Assembly: GCF_900116375.1 (NCBI RefSeq)
Contig: NZ_UETB01000009.1
Span: 1-64,000, forward strand
Length of the DNA: 64,000 bases
DNA from: Georgenia satyanarayanai
Lineage (GTDB): Bacteria; Actinomycetota; Actinomycetes; Actinomycetales; Actinomycetaceae
Direction: 5' to 3'
The translations under genes and the position numbers were made by a program. The notes under the pieces are model-generated. The model saw only the letters and a program-made list of their open reading frames with translations. It searched no databases and had not been told where the DNA came from. Within the stretch, counting starts at the first letter, position 1. Every line of letters begins with the position of its first letter. Shown in pieces: positions 49,716-58,718 of the stretch.

Positions 49716-50690
49716 GTGATCAGTCTGACCGGCCTGCGCAAGGTCTACCCCGGCCGTGGTGGGCAGCAGGTCGTCGCGCTCGACGGGATCGACCTCGACG
49801 TGCCGCGCGGAGGCGTCCACGGGATCGTCGGCGAGTCCGGCGCCGGGAAGTCCACGCTCATCCGCTGCCTCACCGCCCTCGAGCAGCCGACCTCGGGCAC
49901 GGTCGCCATCGACGGGGTCGCGCTCAGCGGCCTCGGTGAGCGTGAGCTGCGCCGCCAGCGGCGGCGGATCGGCATGGTCTTCCAGCACGTCAACCTCCTC
50001 GACGGGCGCACCGCGGCGCAGAACGTCGCCTACCCGCTGCGGGTGGCGGGCGCCTCGCGCGGGGAGCGTGCGGAGCGGGTCCGTGAGCTGCTCGACCTCG
50101 TCGGGCTCGCCGGGCGCGGTGACGCCTACCCCTCCCAGCTCTCCGGCGGGCAGAAGCAGCGCGTGGGGATCGCGCGGGCGCTCGCCGCCGAGCCGGCCGT
50201 CCTCCTGTGCGACGAGCCCACCTCGGCGCTCGACTCCGACACCACCCGCCAGATCCTCGGCCTCATCCGGGACGTCCGGGACCGTCTGGGCCTCACCGTC
50301 CTCATCATCACCCACGAGATGGGGGTGGTCCGCGAGGTCTGCGACTCGGTGACCCTGCTCGACCGCGGGCGGGTCGCGCAGAGCGGCAGCATCGCCGAGG
50401 TCGCGGGGGACCACGGCTCGCGGCTGGCCCGCGCGCTCGTCTCCCTGCCGCCGGAGCCGGCCGCCGCCGGGCGTGTCACCCTCGAGGTGTCCTTCGCCGG
50501 CGAGGTGCCCACCGGGCGGGTGCTGGCCGCGGTGGCCGCCGTCGAGGACGTCGACGTCTCCTCCGGCACCATCGAGACGCTCGCCGGCAGGCGGGTCGGC
50601 CGGTTGCGCGTCGTCGTCCCCTCCGCGACGGCCGCCGACGCCGCGGCCCGCCTGCGCGCCGTGGGCGTCCACGTCGAGGAGGTGGCGTGA
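49716..50690 (+). CDS. metN: Methionine ABC transporter ATP-binding protein
   Basis: 324 residues. Walker A GESGAGKS at 39-46, Q-loop QHVNLLDGRT, signature LSGGQKQRVG near residue 142, Walker B LLCDEPTSALD and an H-loop in ITHEMGVV. The C-terminal NIL domain (about 248-324, VTLEVSFAGEVPTGRV onwards) senses intracellular methionine for trans-inhibition. GTG at 49716 behind GGAGGG. First gene of metNIQ under the SAM riboswitch. Confidence 0.95.
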   Translation: MISLTGLRKVYPGRGGQQVVALDGIDLDVPRGGVHGIVGESGAGKSTLIRCLTALEQPTSGTVAIDGVALSGLGERELRRQRRRIGMVFQHVNLLDGRTAAQNVAYPLRVAGASRGERAERVRELLDLVGLAGRGDAYPSQLSGGQKQRVGIARALAAEPAVLLCDEPTSALDSDTTRQILGLIRDVRDRLGLTVLIITHEMGVVREVCDSVTLLDRGRVAQSGSIAEVAGDHGSRLARALVSLPPEPAAAGRVTLEVSFAGEVPTGRVLAAVAAVEDVDVSSGTIETLAGRRVGRLRVVVPSATAADAAARLRAVGVHVEEVA

Positions 50691-51367
50691 TGAGCTGGCT
50701 CGAGGACGCGCTGACCAACCGGGTCATCACCGAGCAGCTGCCCGAGGCCACGCTCGAGACCATCTACATGAGCGGGCTGTCCTCGCTGCTCACCGTGCTC
50801 CTCGGCCTGCCGCTCGGCCTGGCCCTCGTCGCGACGGGTCCCGGGGGTCTGCGTCCCAGCCGCGTGGTCAACGCGGCGCTCGCCGTCGTCGTCAACGTCG
50901 GACGCTCCTTCCCCTTCATCATCCTCATGATCGCGATCCTCCCGCTCACCCGGCTGCTGACCGGGACCACCTACGGGTGGGAGTCGGCGGTCGTCCCGCT
51001 GACCCTCGGCGCCGTCCCGTTCTTCGCGCGGCTCGTCGAGACGGCCGTGCGCGACGTGAGCGCCGGGAAGGTCGAGGCCGCGCAGATGGTGGGCGCCTCC
51101 CGCCTCGCGATCGTCGGCGGGGTCCTCGTCCGCGAGGCGCTGCCGGCGATCGTCGGCGGCATCACGGTCACCGTCATCACGCTCATCGGCTACTCCGCGA
51201 TGGCCGGCGCGCTCGGTGCCGGGGGCCTGGGCGCCCTGGCCATCAACCACGGCTACAACCGCTTCCAGACCGACGTCATGGTCGTGACCGTCGTCGTCAT
51301 CATCGTCCTCGTCCAGCTTGTCCAGATGCTCGGTGACCGGGTCGCGCGACTCGTCGACCACCGCTGA
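50690..51367 (+). CDS. metI: Methionine ABC transporter permease
   Basis: 225 residues, five transmembrane helices. FPFIILMIAILPLTRLLTGT and the EAA coupling loop (EAAQMVGASRLAIVGGVLVREALP) match MetI. ATG overlaps the metN stop by one base. Forms the membrane channel for the MetNIQ importer. Confidence 0.95.
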   Translation: MSWLEDALTNRVITEQLPEATLETIYMSGLSSLLTVLLGLPLGLALVATGPGGLRPSRVVNAALAVVVNVGRSFPFIILMIAILPLTRLLTGTTYGWESAVVPLTLGAVPFFARLVETAVRDVSAGKVEAAQMVGASRLAIVGGVLVREALPAIVGGITVTVITLIGYSAMAGALGAGGLGALAINHGYNRFQTDVMVVTVVVIIVLVQLVQMLGDRVARLVDHR

Positions 51368-51390
51368 GCGTCCCCACGAAAGGAAGTCCC

Positions 51391-52242
51391 ATGACCACCG
51401 CCCGTACCTCCACGCGGATCGCCGCCCTCGCCGGCGTCGCGGCCCTCACCCTCGCGGCCTGCGGCGACGCCGCGGACGACACCACCGACGGCGCCAGCCC
51501 GGCCGCCGAGGGCGAGGTCGCGACGATCGTCGTCGGCGCCAGCCCCACCCCGCACGCCGAGATCCTCGAGTTCGTCCAGGAGAACCTCGCCGAGGACGCC
51601 GGCTTCACCCTCGACATCGTCGAGTACACCGACTACGTCCAGCCCAACGTCCAGCTCGCCGAGGGGGAGCTGGACGCGAACTTCTTCCAGCACCTGCCGT
51701 ACTACGAGGCCGAGGTGGCCGAGAAGGGCTACGACTTCGCCCACTTCGAGGGCGTCCACATCGAGCCCTACGGCGTCTACTCCGACAGCGTCGCCTCCCT
51801 CGACGAGCTGCCCGACGGCGCCCAGGTGGGCGTGCCCAACGACCCGGCCAACCAGGCGCGCGCCCTGGAGCTGCTCGCCTCCGAGGGCCTGTTCACGCTG
51901 GCCGAGGACGTCGAGGACCCGACGATCTTCGACGTCGCGGAGAACCCGAAGAACGTCGAGCTCGCCGAGCTCGAGGCCGCGCAGCTCGTCCGCAGCCTGC
52001 AGGACTTCGACGCGGCCGTCATCAACGGCAACTACGCCCTCGAGGCCGACCTCAACCCGGCCGAGGACGCGATCCTCCTCGAGTCCGGTGAGGGCAACCC
52101 CTACGCCAACCTCCTCGCCGTGCGCGCCGAGGACGCCGAGAACGAGGCGGTCCTCGCCCTCGACGAGGCGCTCCACTCCGAGGACGTCCGCGACTTCATC
52201 ACCGAGCGCTGGCCCGCCGGAGAGATCATCCCCGCCTTCTGA
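51391..52242 (+). CDS. metQ: Methionine-binding lipoprotein (NlpA/MetQ family)
   Basis: 283 residues. Lipoprotein signal peptide with lipobox LAAC (Cys near residue 28), an Asp/Ala linker, then the MetQ fold: IVVGASPTPHAEILEFVQE, DANFFQHLPYY, VHIEPYGVYSD, and AAVINGNYALEADLNP. Outer-face receptor delivering methionine to MetNI. RBS AAAGGAAG at the end of metI. Confidence 0.95.
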   Translation: MTTARTSTRIAALAGVAALTLAACGDAADDTTDGASPAAEGEVATIVVGASPTPHAEILEFVQENLAEDAGFTLDIVEYTDYVQPNVQLAEGELDANFFQHLPYYEAEVAEKGYDFAHFEGVHIEPYGVYSDSVASLDELPDGAQVGVPNDPANQARALELLASEGLFTLAEDVEDPTIFDVAENPKNVELAELEAAQLVRSLQDFDAAVINGNYALEADLNPAEDAILLESGEGNPYANLLAVRAEDAENEAVLALDEALHSEDVRDFITERWPAGEIIPAF

Positions 52243-52260
52243 GTCACCCCTCCCCTCACG

Positions 52261-52303
52261 CGCCGACAGCTGAGTTGTTCCAGGAACAACTCAGCTGTCG
52301 GCG
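52261..52303. terminator. 43-bp perfect palindrome between metQ and copA, made of two element copies
   Basis: 21-bp arms 52261-52281 and 52283-52303 around one base, 18 bases after the metQ stop and 14 before the convergent copA stop. Each arm matches the dispersed 21-bp element consensus with two substitutions. Functions plausibly as a bidirectional terminator. Confidence 0.85.
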
Positions 52304-52317
52304 CTTGTGTCTGGGGG

Positions 52318-54675
52318 TCAGCCCGCGCGGCGCAGGCGCAGGGAGTTGCCGACGACGATGACCGAGCTGGCGGCCATCGCGGCGCCGGCGATCATCGGGT
52401 TGAGCAGCCCGAGCGCGGCGAGCGGGATCGCGGCGACGTTGTAGGCGAAGGCCCAGAACAGGTTCTGCTTGATCACCCGCAGGGTGGCGCGGGAGACCGC
52501 GATCGAGGTCGGGGCGGCGCGGAGGTCGCCCGTGACGAGCGTGATGTCGCTGGCCTCGATGGCGACGTCGGTGCCGGTGCCCATCGCCAGGCCCAGGCCC
52601 TGCTGCCCGGCCTGCGCGAGGGCCGCGGCGTCGTTGACGCCGTCCCCGACCATCGCGACGACGCGGCCCTCGCCCTGGAGGCGGGCGACGACGTCGAGCT
52701 TGTCCTCGGGGAGCACCTCGGCGAGGACGTCCTCGGCCGGGATGCCGACCTCACGGGCCACGGCCTCGGCGGTGGCCCGGTTGTCGCCGGTGAGGAGCAT
52801 CGGCCGCACGCCCAGCTCCCGCAGCCGCGACACGGCCTCGGCCGAGGTGGCCTTGACGGTGTCACGGACGGCGAGGACACCGCGAGCGGTGCCGTCCCAG
52901 GCGACGACGACGGCGGTCGCCCCGGTCCGCTCGGCGTCCGCGTGGTCCCGGGTCACGCCGTCGGGCACGGTGACGCCGCGCTCGGTGAGCCAGGCGGGGC
53001 GGCCGACGAGGACCACGTGGCCCTCGACCGTGCCGCTGACCCCGCGGCCGGCGTGGCCCGTGAAGCCGGTGACCTCGGGCAGGTCACCGAGCTCGGCGCG
53101 GGCGCCGGTCGCGACGGCCTGGGCGATGGGGTGCTCGCTGGCGGCCTCGACCGCTCCGGCGAGCCGGAGCACCTCCGCGCGGCTCCCCGTGACGTCCGCC
53201 AGCTCCATGCGCCCCTCGGTCACCGTGCCGGTCTTGTCGAGCACCATGGTGTCGATGCGGCGGGTGGACTCGAGGATCTCCGGGCCCTTGATGACGATGC
53301 CGAGCTGGGAGGCGCGCCCCGAGCCGACGAGCAGGGCCGTGGGGGTCGCCAGCCCGAGCGCGCAGGGGCAGGCGATGATGAGGACCGCGACCGCGGCGGT
53401 GAACGCCGCCTGGAGGTTGGCCCCCGAGAGCATCCACACCGCGAAGGTGCCGATCGCGATGACGAAGACGACCGGCACGAAGACGGCCGAGATGCGGTCG
53501 GCGAGCCGCTGGACGGGCGCCTTGCCGGTCTGGGCGCGGGTGACGAGCCGGCCGATCCGGGCCAGCGTCGTCTCCTCGCCCACGCGGGTGGCCCGGACGA
53601 CCAGCCGCCCGGAGGCGTTGACGGTCGCGCCGGTCACGGTGTCCCCGGGGCCGACGTCGACGGGGACGGGCTCCCCGGTGAGCATCGAGGCGTCCACCGC
53701 CGAGCTGCCCTCGACGACGACGCCGTCGGTGGCGACCTTCTCCCCGGGCCGGACGACGAACAGGTCCCCGGCGGCGAGGCGCTCGACGGGCACGCGCTCC
53801 TCGGTGCGGCGCCCCGCGTCGTCCACGGTCAGCCGCGCGACGTCCTTGGCGCCGAGGGCGAGCAGGGAGCGCAGCGCGTCCCCCGCCCGCCGGCGCGAGC
53901 GCGACTCGGCGTACCGGCCCGCGAGGAGGAAGGTCGTGACGACCGCGGCGACCTCGAAGTAGAGCTCGGGCATCCCGACCTCGCCCAGCGCACCCTGCCG
54001 GGGGAACAGGTGCGGGGTCATCCGCATCCCGATCTCCCCGGCGCCGCCGAGGAGCAGCGCCCACAGCGACCACAGCGTGGCGGCGAGGACACCGACGGAC
54101 ACGAGGGTGTCCATCGTCGAGGCACCGTGCCGCGCGGCCTTGGCCGCCGAACGGTGGAAGGGCCAGGCGGCCCAGGTGACGACGGGCAGGGACAGCAGCG
54201 CGACGAGCCACTGCCAGCCCGGGAGCTGGAGGGGCGGGACCATCGACAGCGCGACCACCGGCACGGTGAGCACGGCCGAGACGCGCAGTCGGCGCCGCAG
54301 GTCCGCCTGGCGCCGCTCGGCCGGCGAGGAGGTGTCGTCCCCGGCGCCGTGGCTGTGCCCGGCGAGCGCGTGCTCGCTGGTGTCGTGACCGCCGTCGCCG
54401 TGGCCACCGTGGTGGGTGGCGTCGTCGTCGGCGGTGCGGCGGCGGGTGACGGTGGCGGCGTACCCGGCCCGTTCGACGGCGCCGAGGAGGTCGCCGTCCG
54501 GGACCTTCTCCTCGAGGGTGAGGTGGGCGCTCTCGGTGGCGAGGTTGACGGTGGCGCTCACGCCGGGGACGGCGTTGAGCTTCTTCTCCACGCGCGCGAC
54601 GCACGAGGCGCAGGTCATCCCCTCGACGGCGAGGTCGATCTCAGCGAACGGTGTGCTGGTGGTGGGGGAGGACAT
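52318..54675 (-). CDS. copA: Copper-exporting P1B-type ATPase
   Basis: 785 residues. N-terminal HMA domain with GMTCASC (Cys22, Cys25); a His-rich linker at about 90-125; eight transmembrane helices with the ion-binding CPC motif ([13 protein letters not shown]) near residue 435; the TGEPVPV actuator motif; the phosphorylated DKTGT near 478; and [14 protein letters not shown] with an N-terminal HMA indicates Cu(I) efflux. ATG at 54675. Last gene of the csoR-copZ-copA operon, 28 bases after copZ. Confidence 0.95.
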   Translation of the reverse strand: MSSPTTSTPFAEIDLAVEGMTCASCVARVEKKLNAVPGVSATVNLATESAHLTLEEKVPDGDLLGAVERAGYAATVTRRRTADDDATHHGGHGDGGHDTSEHALAGHSHGAGDDTSSPAERRQADLRRRLRVSAVLTVPVVALSMVPPLQLPGWQWLVALLSLPVVTWAAWPFHRSAAKAARHGASTMDTLVSVGVLAATLWSLWALLLGGAGEIGMRMTPHLFPRQGALGEVGMPELYFEVAAVVTTFLLAGRYAESRSRRRAGDALRSLLALGAKDVARLTVDDAGRRTEERVPVERLAAGDLFVVRPGEKVATDGVVVEGSSAVDASMLTGEPVPVDVGPGDTVTGATVNASGRLVVRATRVGEETTLARIGRLVTRAQTGKAPVQRLADRISAVFVPVVFVIAIGTFAVWMLSGANLQAAFTAAVAVLIIACPCALGLATPTALLVGSGRASQLGIVIKGPEILESTRRIDTMVLDKTGTVTEGRMELADVTGSRAEVLRLAGAVEAASEHPIAQAVATGARAELGDLPEVTGFTGHAGRGVSGTVEGHVVLVGRPAWLTERGVTVPDGVTRDHADAERTGATAVVVAWDGTARGVLAVRDTVKATSAEAVSRLRELGVRPMLLTGDNRATAEAVAREVGIPAEDVLAEVLPEDKLDVVARLQGEGRVVAMVGDGVNDAAALAQAGQQGLGLAMGTGTDVAIEASDITLVTGDLRAAPTSIAVSRATLRVIKQNLFWAFAYNVAAIPLAALGLLNPMIAGAAMAASSVIVVGNSLRLRRAG

Positions 54676-54703
54676 GACGCCTTCCTTCGGTGGTGGGGTG
54701 CTC

Positions 54704-54958
54704 TCAGTTGTCGGCGCGGACGGCGGTGACGGTGTAGCCGGCCTCGTCGACGGCGGCGCGCAGGGCGTCCTCGTCGAGGACGGCGTCGGAGACGACCGTG
54801 ACCTCGGAGGTGCCGCCGTTGCGGAGGATGACGCTGACCTTGGAGACGTCCTTGACGTCCTCCAGCTCGCGCGTCACGGCGGACACGCAGTGCCCGCAGG
54901 TCATGCCCTCGACCTCGAGGACGGTGGTGCGGTCGATGGGCGACGGGTCGGTGCTCAT
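54704..54958 (-). CDS. copZ: Copper chaperone, heavy-metal-associated domain protein
   Basis: 84 residues. [15 protein letters not shown] carries the Cu(I)-binding CxxC (GMTCxxC consensus); the rest matches the beta-alpha-beta-beta-alpha-beta HMA fold. It delivers Cu(I) to CopA. It lies between csoR (24-base gap) and copA. Confidence 0.94.
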   Translation of the reverse strand: MSTDPSPIDRTTVLEVEGMTCGHCVSAVTRELEDVKDVSKVSVILRNGGTSEVTVVSDAVLDEDALRAAVDEAGYTVTAVRADN

Positions 54959-54982
54959 GGGGGTCTCCTTCGTGGGTGGGGA

Positions 54983-55264
54983 CTAGGAACGGACGAGCCG
55001 GGCGATGGCCTCGCTCGCCTCGCGGACCTTCTCGGCGCCCTCCTCGTGGGAGGAGCGGGCGGCGTCGACGACACAGTGGCCGAGGTGGTCCTCGACCAGG
55101 CCGATGCCGACCGCCTGCAGCGCCTTGGTGACGGCGGAGATCTGGGTGAGGACGTCGATGCAGTAGGTGTCGTCGTCGACCATGCGGGCGATGCCGCGGA
55201 CCTGGCCCTCGATGCGCCGCAGGCGCCGGGCGTAGTCCTCCTTGGTGCCGCTGTAGCCGGCCAT
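54983..55264 (-). CDS. csoR: CsoR-type copper-sensing repressor
   Basis: 93 residues, all-helical DUF156/CsoR fold. RRLRRIEGQVRGIARMVDDD carries the DNA-contacting basic helix; the C-H-C copper site is visible as Cys in DTYCIDVL, and His and Cys in DHLGHCVV. Cu(I) binding should release the operator at 55295-55311, derepressing itself, copZ and copA. Confidence 0.94.
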   Translation of the reverse strand: MAGYSGTKEDYARRLRRIEGQVRGIARMVDDDTYCIDVLTQISAVTKALQAVGIGLVEDHLGHCVVDAARSSHEEGAEKVREASEAIARLVRS

Positions 55265-55294
55265 GTGATGCTCCCTTCCGTCATCGTCAACGGT

Positions 55295-55311
55295 ATACCC
55301 CCTAGGGGTAT
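55295..55311. promoter_or_regulatory. CsoR operator
   Basis: ATACCCC-CTA-GGGGTAT, a perfect 7-bp dyad with the C/G runs typical of CsoR-family sites, 31 bases upstream of the csoR ATG. Confidence 0.85.
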
Positions 55312-55332
55312 TCCCGCCACGGGAGGGACGTG

Positions 55333-55959
55333 TCAGGGAAGCAGGTCGGCGCCGTACTTGAGGATGATGGTGACGACGACGGCGCCCACCCAGGCCAGGA
55401 CGACGGCGCCGTCCCAGCCCGCACGGATGAAGGCCAGGGCCCGCGCGTGGGCACCGGGGCTGAGGAAGAGGTTGTTCTCGCGCACGTTGTAGTGCAGCAG
55501 GGTGGCGAAGACGAGCGTCGTCGAGAGCGTGACGAGCAGGCACCACGGGCACAGGGCGCCGATGTGGACCATCGACTGGTAGAAGAGCCAGTAGGCGAAG
55601 ATCACGCCGAGCGTGTAGACGACCTGCGCGGAGAACATGAACCAGCGGGGGAAGCGCACCCCGCCCAGACCGGCGACCGCGATGGTGATGACCACCGGCT
55701 CGGCGACCAGCCCGAGGAAGGCGTTGGGGAAGCCGAAGATGCTCGCCTGGGAGGAGACTCCCACCGCCCCGCAGCTGAGCACGGAGCTGATGTTGCACGT
55801 CAGCTGGGCCTGCGGGTCGGCCGCGAGGACGACGGCGTCGATGGACAGCACGAAGGAGGCCGTGAGGCTGAGGCAGGCCGACAGCAGCATGGTGCCGAAG
55901 ATCCAGCCGTCGGTGTGCCGGATCTGCCGTAGGCCCGGTCGCGTCTCGGTGAGGTTCAC
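55333..55959 (-). CDS. Vitamin K epoxide reductase family protein
   Basis: 208 residues with five transmembrane helices. The active-site CPWC (GALCPWCLL) and the loop cysteines (LTCNISSVLSCGAVG), plus the conserved Ser/Phe-Gly region SSQASIFGFPNAF, identify VKOR. It reoxidises a DsbA-type partner for disulfide formation in exported proteins. GTG at 55959; the long upstream in-frame sequence is Gly-rich and unlikely to be coding. Upstream of csoR but separated by its operator; no DsbA gene is adjacent. Confidence 0.9.
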   Translation of the reverse strand: MNLTETRPGLRQIRHTDGWIFGTMLLSACLSLTASFVLSIDAVVLAADPQAQLTCNISSVLSCGAVGVSSQASIFGFPNAFLGLVAEPVVITIAVAGLGGVRFPRWFMFSAQVVYTLGVIFAYWLFYQSMVHIGALCPWCLLVTLSTTLVFATLLHYNVRENNLFLSPGAHARALAFIRAGWDGAVVLAWVGAVVVTIILKYGADLLP

Positions 55960-56064
55960 CCGTTCATCGTCCGGGCCGATTCGGACGAATCCCACGGACC
56001 AAGGTCCCCACCGCCCACCGCCGCCCACCCCCCCTTTCCCGCCGGCGCCCACCCCCCCTTTTCC

Positions 56065-56109
56065 TGCCGAGCGCTGAGTTGTTACGGAGGAGCAACTCAG
56101 CGCTCGGCG
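56065..56109 (-). terminator. Hairpin of two inverted 21-bp element copies after purB
   Basis: A 16-bp perfect stem (56066-56081 with 56093-56108) and an 11-base loop. The two flanking 21-mers (56065-56085 and 56089-56109) match the element consensus with two and one substitutions. About 105 bases past the purB stop on the minus strand. Confidence 0.75.
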
Positions 56110-56210
56110 AGGAGGGGAGGGGCGCTCGGCGAGGAGGGGAGGGGCGCTCGGCGAGGAGGGGAGGGGCGCTCGGCGAGAAGGGGAGGGGCGCTCGGCGAGA
56201 AGGGGGGGCG
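56101..56210 (+). repeat. Five-copy tandem array, 22-bp unit
   Basis: Units beginning CGCTCGGCGAG at 56101, 56123, 56145, 56167 and 56189, spaced exactly 22 bases. The first three are GAGGAGGGG-type and the last two GAGAAGGGG-type. Each contains the 3' part of the dispersed element (GCGCTCGGCG), so the array looks like partial element copies amplified next to the hairpin. Confidence 0.9.
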
Positions 56211-56215
56211 GTTGC

Positions 56216-57715
56216 TCAGCCGACGTCGTCGAGGTGGGCGACGAGCGCGGCGGCCAGCCCCGTGTAGGTGGCCGGCGTCAGCCCGAGGAGCCGCTGCTCC
56301 ACGTCCCGGGGCAGCCCGAGCCCGGCGATGAGGCCGCGCATGCCCTCGGCGTCCACGCGTCGCCCGCGGGTGAGCTCCTTGAGGCGCTCGTACGGGTCGG
56401 CCATGCCCTCGGCGCCCGCCACGGACGCCGCCCGCATGGCGGACTGGACGGCCTCGCCGAGCACCTCCCACGAGTCGTCCAGGTCCCGCTCCATGGCGGC
56501 GGCGTCGACGTCGAGCCCCGCCAGGCCACGGCGGACGTTGTCGACGGCGAGCAGCGAGTGCCCCAGGGCGACGCCGATGTTGCGCTGCGTCGTCGAGTCG
56601 GTGAGGTCGCGCTGGAGGCGCGAGGTGACGAGCGTGGCACCGAGGGTGTCGAGGAGGGCGGAGGAGACCTCGAGGTTCGCCTCGGCGTTCTCGAACCGGA
56701 TCGGGTTGACCTTGTGCGGCATCGTCGAGGAGCCGGTCGAGCCCTGGGCGGCGAGGCGCTGGCGGAAGTAGCCCAGGGAGATGTAGGTCCACACGTCGGT
56801 GCACAGGTTGTGCAGCACCCTGTTGAAGCGCGCGATGTCGGCGTAGAGCTCGGCCTGCCAGTCGTGCGGCTCGATCTGGGTGGTCAGCGGGTTCCAGGTG
56901 AGGCCCAGGCCCTCGACGAAGGAGCGCGAGACGGCCTGCCAGTCGGTCTGCGGGACCGACACGGCGTGGGCGCCGTAGGTCCCCGTCGCGCCGTTGAGCT
57001 TGCCCATGAACTCGGCCGCCGAGACGCGGCGCAGCTGGCGGCGCAGGCGGGCGGCGAGCACCGCCACCTCCTTGCCCAGCGTCGTCGGGGTCGCCGTCTG
57101 GCCGTGGGTGCGCGAGAGCATCGGCACCTCGGCCGTCTCGCGGGCGAGGTCGGCGAGGTCCCCGACGAGGGCGATGGCTGCGGGCAGCCACACCTGGCGG
57201 ACGGCGTCGCGGATCGTGACGGCGTAGGAGAGGTTGTTGACGTCCTCGCTCGTGCAGAAGATGTGGACGATCTCGCCGACGGCGGGCAGCGGGCTGTCCG
57301 GGCCGACGGCCTCGGCGGCCGCGGCCAGCCGCCGCTTGAGGAAGTACTCCACGGCCTTGACGTCGTGCCGGGTCTCCCGCTCGATCTCCGCGAGCTCGGC
57401 GATCTCCTCCGCCCCGAAGGAGTCGACGACGCCGCGCAGGTAGGCGACGTCCGCGTCGCTCAGCTGCGGCGCCCCCGGCAGCGCGCCGGAGGTGGTGAGG
57501 TGGACGAGCCAGGAGACCTCGACGTCGAGCCGCGCCCGGTTGAGGGCCGCCTCGGAGAGGTGGTCGACGAGCGGGGCGACGACGCCGCGGTAGCGCCCGT
57601 CGAGCGGGCCGAGCGCGATCGGCGGCTCGAGGTCCGCGAGGGACACGCGGTGCCGCCCCGGAGCGGCTCCGGCCGACAGGCTGGCGGACGACGTGGTGCT
57701 GGGCTGCTCGCTCAT
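56216..57715 (-). CDS. purB: Adenylosuccinate lyase
   Basis: 499 residues of the fumarase/aspartase superfamily. It cleaves SAICAR and adenylosuccinate in purine synthesis. PPIALGPLDGRYRGVV at the start marks the E. coli-type PurB; catalytic regions SRTHGQTATPTTLGKE and the flexible signature loop GSSTMPHKVNPIRFENAEAN are intact. About 40 residues longer than E. coli PurB, from an extended N-terminus. ATG at 57715. Confidence 0.95.
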   Translation of the reverse strand: MSEQPSTTSSASLSAGAAPGRHRVSLADLEPPIALGPLDGRYRGVVAPLVDHLSEAALNRARLDVEVSWLVHLTTSGALPGAPQLSDADVAYLRGVVDSFGAEEIAELAEIERETRHDVKAVEYFLKRRLAAAAEAVGPDSPLPAVGEIVHIFCTSEDVNNLSYAVTIRDAVRQVWLPAAIALVGDLADLARETAEVPMLSRTHGQTATPTTLGKEVAVLAARLRRQLRRVSAAEFMGKLNGATGTYGAHAVSVPQTDWQAVSRSFVEGLGLTWNPLTTQIEPHDWQAELYADIARFNRVLHNLCTDVWTYISLGYFRQRLAAQGSTGSSTMPHKVNPIRFENAEANLEVSSALLDTLGATLVTSRLQRDLTDSTTQRNIGVALGHSLLAVDNVRRGLAGLDVDAAAMERDLDDSWEVLGEAVQSAMRAASVAGAEGMADPYERLKELTRGRRVDAEGMRGLIAGLGLPRDVEQRLLGLTPATYTGLAAALVAHLDDVG

Positions 57716-57783
57716 GGCCCCCAGTCTCCCAGAGCCTGAGCGCCGCGAGCCGCCCCGTCCACGCGGCGTCCCGGCTCCCGCGC

Positions 57784-58284
57784 TCAGCGGGTGAGGGACA
57801 GCTGCTCCCTGAGGTGGGCCACCACGCCCTCGCAGGCGGGCAGCACCTCCTCGTAGGTGTTGACGAAGTCGGCGTCCTCGCCGAAGTAGGGGTCGTCCAC
57901 CTCGAGCTCGCCGGTGGCGACGGCGCTCTCGTCGAAGCTGCGCAGCAGCCGGACCTTGTCCGCGTCCTCCGGGGTGGGGGCGAGGGTGCGCAGCGCGCGC
58001 TCGTGGCCCCGGTCGAGTGCGAGCACGAGGTCGACGTCGGCGAAGCTCTCCCGGGCGAACTGCTGGGCACGGTGGCTCTCGCCGTCCAGCCCGTACTGCT
58101 TGAGCGTGCTGACGGCACGCGGGTCGGCCGGCCCGCCGACGTGCCAGTCTCCCGTCCCCGCCGACACGACCTGGACCCGGTCGGCGAGACCCTCCCGCTC
58201 GAGGAGGTCGCGGAGGATCACCTCGCCCATGGGGGAGCGGCAGATGTTGCCGGTGCAGACGAAGGAGACGGTGAAGCGCGACAT
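57784..58284 (-). CDS. Low-molecular-weight protein-tyrosine phosphatase
   Basis: 166 residues. P-loop CTGNICRS near residue 10 (CX5R) and the general-acid DDPYFG motif near 132 are both present, so it should be catalytically active on phosphotyrosine or arsenate-like substrates. ATG at 58284. It follows purB by position but is transcribed toward it, 68 bases apart, same strand. Confidence 0.93.
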   Translation of the reverse strand: MSRFTVSFVCTGNICRSPMGEVILRDLLEREGLADRVQVVSAGTGDWHVGGPADPRAVSTLKQYGLDGESHRAQQFARESFADVDLVLALDRGHERALRTLAPTPEDADKVRLLRSFDESAVATGELEVDDPYFGEDADFVNTYEEVLPACEGVVAHLREQLSLTR

Positions 58285-58436
58285 GGCCGCATTCTCGCCC
58301 GGGGCGCCGGGGAAGGCCACCGGGTGCGCAACAGGCCACCGCCGCGCCCGGCGCGTCCCCAGCGGACGACGGCGGCCCGCACCGCCGTCCGGTACCGGCC
58401 CTAGGTTCGGGGCAGGACGAGCCGCAGGAGGGCGAG

Positions 58437-58718
58437 ATGAGCACGAGCAGCTGCACCCCGGTCGTCGTGGAGGGGTGGGGCGGGGCGGGGGACGGGTGCG
58501 CGAGCGTCGTGAGCGCCGCGGGGGTCCTCGGCGCTGTCGAGGGCACGTTGCGCGCGGCCTACCCCGAGCAGTGGCACTCACCCGCCGCGGACGAGTTCTC
58601 GGCCCGGCTCGGGGACCTGCTCCTCCACACCCACCGGCTCGGCGACCTCCTCGCGACCGCCCAGCAGAGGGCCGCTGCCCTCGCCGCGGCGGTCGCCGAG
58701 GCCTGGGAGGACCAGTGA
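58437..58718 (+). CDS. Small WXG100-like helical protein
   Basis: 93 residues. After a Gly/Ser-rich start there are two predicted helices separated near WHSPAADEF: a tryptophan at the turn, then FSARLGDLLLHTHRLGDLL and a long Ala-rich helix. Length and Trp-centred hairpin resemble WXG100 proteins, although the G of WxG is S. The stop overlaps the GTG of the esterase gene. A role as its partner or secretion tag is inference. Confidence 0.7.
   Translation: MSTSSCTPVVVEGWGGAGDGCASVVSAAGVLGAVEGTLRAAYPEQWHSPAADEFSARLGDLLLHTHRLGDLLATAQQRAAALAAAVAEAWEDQ

Larger units (their letters stand above)
55960..56215. other. Longest gene-free stretch: purB terminator and tandem repeats
   Basis: About 256 bases without a supported gene. 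It holds a C-rich tract (56010-56062), a hairpin built of two copies of the dispersed 21-bp element, and a five-copy 22-bp tandem array. ORFs crossing it owe their length to the repeats. Confidence 0.7.

Noticed and set aside
56101-56210. Possible CRISPR array
   Set aside because: Units are contiguous 22-bp direct repeats with no variable spacers and no cas genes.
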